From: Candidatus Bipolaricaulota bacterium
Lineage (GTDB): Bacteria > Bipolaricaulota > Bipolaricaulia > Bipolaricaulales > Bipolaricaulaceae
Direction: 5' to 3'
Assembly (NCBI GenBank): GCA_021129895.1
Contig: JAJOKL010000120.1
Coordinates: 1 to 5,747, forward strand
DNA: 5,747 nucleotides
Under the pieces are notes generated by a model, which saw only the letters and a list, made by a program, of their open reading frames with translations, was not told the DNA's origin and did not search any database. Positions 4,631 through 5,747 of this stretch are shown here, one piece after another. Position 1 is the first letter of the stretch. Each line of letters begins with the position of its first letter. The position numbers and the translations under genes were made by a program.

Positions 4631-5266
4631 ATGGCCTACATTCAAGAGGAAGACCGGAAGTACTTGGAGGACCAGTTTTCAAAGCTGGCCCGCGACGTGA
4701 CGTTGCGCCTGTTCGTGCGCAAAGAGGACTGCCCCACCTGCGAAGTGGAGAAGGAGCTCCTGACCGAACTCGCCGGGATAAGCGATCGGTTGCACCTTCA
4801 GGTGCACGACCTGGACGCCGAACCGGAGCTGGGGGAGAAGATGGGAGTGGACAAGGTCCCGGCCCTGGCGGTGGAGGGGGAACGGGACTACGGGATCCGG
4901 TTCTACGGCATCCCGTCCGGCTACGAGTTCGCCTCCCTGATCGAGGACATCCTGGACGTGGGCACCGGGGAGGTGGATCTCCCCGAGGAGGTACGTCAGG
5001 GGCTGAAGGAGCTCGACCGGGACGTGCACATCCAGGTGTTCGTTACCCCAACTTGTCCCTACTGCCCGGCGGCGGTGCGGGCCGCCCACAAGTTCGCGCT
5101 GCTCTCAGAGCGGGTGCGGGCGGACATGGTGATGGCCCCGGAATTCCCGGTGCTGACGGATCACTATCAGGTGATGGCGGTCCCCAAAGTGGTGATCAAC
5201 GAGACCACCAGCTTCGAGGGGGCTGTACCGGAGGAGATCTTTCTGGACAGGATCCTGCACGGTTGA
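4631..5266 (+). CDS. Protein disulfide oxidoreductase (PDO), tandem thioredoxin-fold
   Basis: A 211-residue protein of two thioredoxin-like units, the size and layout of the PDO family common in thermophilic archaea and bacteria. The N-terminal unit has CPTC (Cys34, Cys37) with cis-proline Pro77 in KVPAL. The C-terminal unit has CPYC (Cys142, Cys145) with cis-proline Pro185 in AVPKVVINETTSFEGAVPEE. Known PDOs make, break and shuffle disulfides in cytoplasmic proteins, which in many thermophiles are stabilised by disulfides, and are recharged by a thioredoxin reductase-like enzyme; none is present in this window. There is no signal peptide, so it should be cytosolic. The start ATG at 4631 has AAAAAGGGGGA just upstream. 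It is the last gene of the operon before a strong terminator. Confidence 0.92.
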   Translation: MAYIQEEDRKYLEDQFSKLARDVTLRLFVRKEDCPTCEVEKELLTELAGISDRLHLQVHDLDAEPELGEKMGVDKVPALAVEGERDYGIRFYGIPSGYEFASLIEDILDVGTGEVDLPEEVRQGLKELDRDVHIQVFVTPTCPYCPAAVRAAHKFALLSERVRADMVMAPEFPVLTDHYQVMAVPKVVINETTSFEGAVPEEIFLDRILHG

Positions 5267-5289
5267 GTGCGCTTGGGTGAGACAGGAAA

Positions 5290-5323
5290 CGGGGGTGCCC
5301 GGTCCGGGCACCCCCGCTCTTTT
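5290..5323 (+). terminator. Rho-independent terminator, probably bidirectional
   Basis: C5290 plus GGGGGTGCCC (5291-5300) pairs perfectly with GGGCACCCCC (5306-5315) plus G5316, an 11-bp GC-rich stem with loop GGTCC. On the plus strand CTCTTTT follows, giving a U-rich tail that ends the redox operon 24 bases after the PDO stop. On the minus strand the same stem follows the end of the convergent gene by 10 bases with a shorter T-rich tail (GTTTCCTGT), so it may serve both directions. Confidence 0.9.
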
Positions 5324-5326
5324 CAG

Positions 5327-5747
5327 CTAGTCAATGGTTTCCCTGAGGATGAGGACATCGAGGCCGGCGGCGAGCCCCCGCAGCCGGAGGAAGTGGCGCA
5401 GGTCCTCCTCCCGCTGGGCCTGCTGCTCCTGGTGGAATTGGAACCCCACTCGGATGGCCCCCTGACAGATTTCCCGCACCTGCCGGGCTTCGTCGGCGCT
5501 CATCCCGGCGGTAGCGCCGGCCAGGTACGCCTCGATCCAGGCCTTCACCTGTTCCGGCATCCCCTGTCGCACGCGGGCCGGGCCCAGCTCGGGCCGACCG
5601 CGCGGGCCGATGGGACGCTCGCCCCCAAGCCGCTCCCTGGCGACCTCGCCCACCTGGGCACGGATGCCCCGCAGCAGCCCCCTCACGATGGCTTGCACCC
5701 GGGCGGCCTCCTCGGCCCCCATTCCGGCGGTGGCCTCATCCAAATAC
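5327..5747 (-). CDS. Unrecognised helical protein with internal repeats, C-terminal part
   Basis: The minus-strand frame is open from the window edge to a TAG at 5329-5327, at least 139 residues. A TTG at 5743 could be read as a start, but the frame is open before it and the preceding Tyr belongs to a repeated motif, so the gene most likely begins outside the window. Two copies of a motif are visible: YLDEATAGMGAEEAARVQAI at the edge (from 5746) and YLAGATAGMSADEARQVREI (from 5527), offset by 73 residues. Both then continue with a G-x-x-R-x-G pattern. Between them is a Gly/Pro/Arg-rich linker. The C-terminal 50 residues are a Gln/Glu/Arg-rich, probably helical stretch. There is one cysteine and no membrane segment or signal. 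I do not recognise the family and assign no function. It is convergent with the redox operon across a shared terminator. Confidence 0.65.
   Translation of the reverse strand, partial: YLDEATAGMGAEEAARVQAIVRGLLRGIRAQVGEVARERLGGERPIGPRGRPELGPARVRQGMPEQVKAWIEAYLAGATAGMSADEARQVREICQGAIRVGFQFHQEQQAQREEDLRHFLRLRGLAAGLDVLILRETID

Overview
This is a GC-rich bacterial window with tight gene packing. The organism is probably thermophilic: it carries a two-active-site protein disulfide oxidoreductase typical of thermophiles, its proteins are rich in Arg and Glu, and two genes look leaderless. The phylum cannot be fixed from the sequence alone. A deep-branching thermophilic lineage (for example Bipolaricaulota-like or Deinococcota-like) is only a guess.

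Layout. (1) Positions 1-199, minus strand: the N-terminal end of a LarA-like (lactate racemase family) gene that runs out of the window. (2) Positions 200-444: a divergent intergenic region with a back-to-back promoter candidate for each flanking gene, and a structured metK leader ending in an 11-bp hairpin that buries the metK Shine-Dalgarno sequence. (3) Positions 445-1877, plus strand: metK (S-adenosylmethionine synthetase), followed 2 bases later by a 76-residue ribbon-helix-helix-like protein. (4) Positions 1874-3790, minus strand: thrS (threonyl-tRNA synthetase), meeting the small gene tail to tail with a 4-base CTAG overlap. (5) Positions 3791-4095: a 305-base non-coding region between thrS and an ArsR-type regulator, full of nested inverted repeats, with the regulator's promoter and a probable operator at its right end. 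(6) Positions 4096-5266, plus strand: a compact thiol-redox operon of ArsR-family regulator, small CPWC glutaredoxin and PDO with CPTC and CPYC sites, closed by a strong hairpin terminator at 5290-5323. (7) Positions 5327-5747, minus strand: the C-terminal part of an unrecognised helical protein with an internal 73-residue repeat.

How the parts may work together. The housekeeping half (metK, thrS) has long structured leaders, which suggests post-transcriptional control. The redox half looks like a self-regulated unit: a leaderless regulator with two cysteines, an operator-like inverted repeat over its -35 box, and two downstream dithiol proteins. The regulator gene has a C7 tract exactly where the frame changes. 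The reading continues well in the -1 frame to 4388, overlapping the glutaredoxin start. This is either a sequencing or assembly error, or a slippage or on/off site controlling the full-length regulator.
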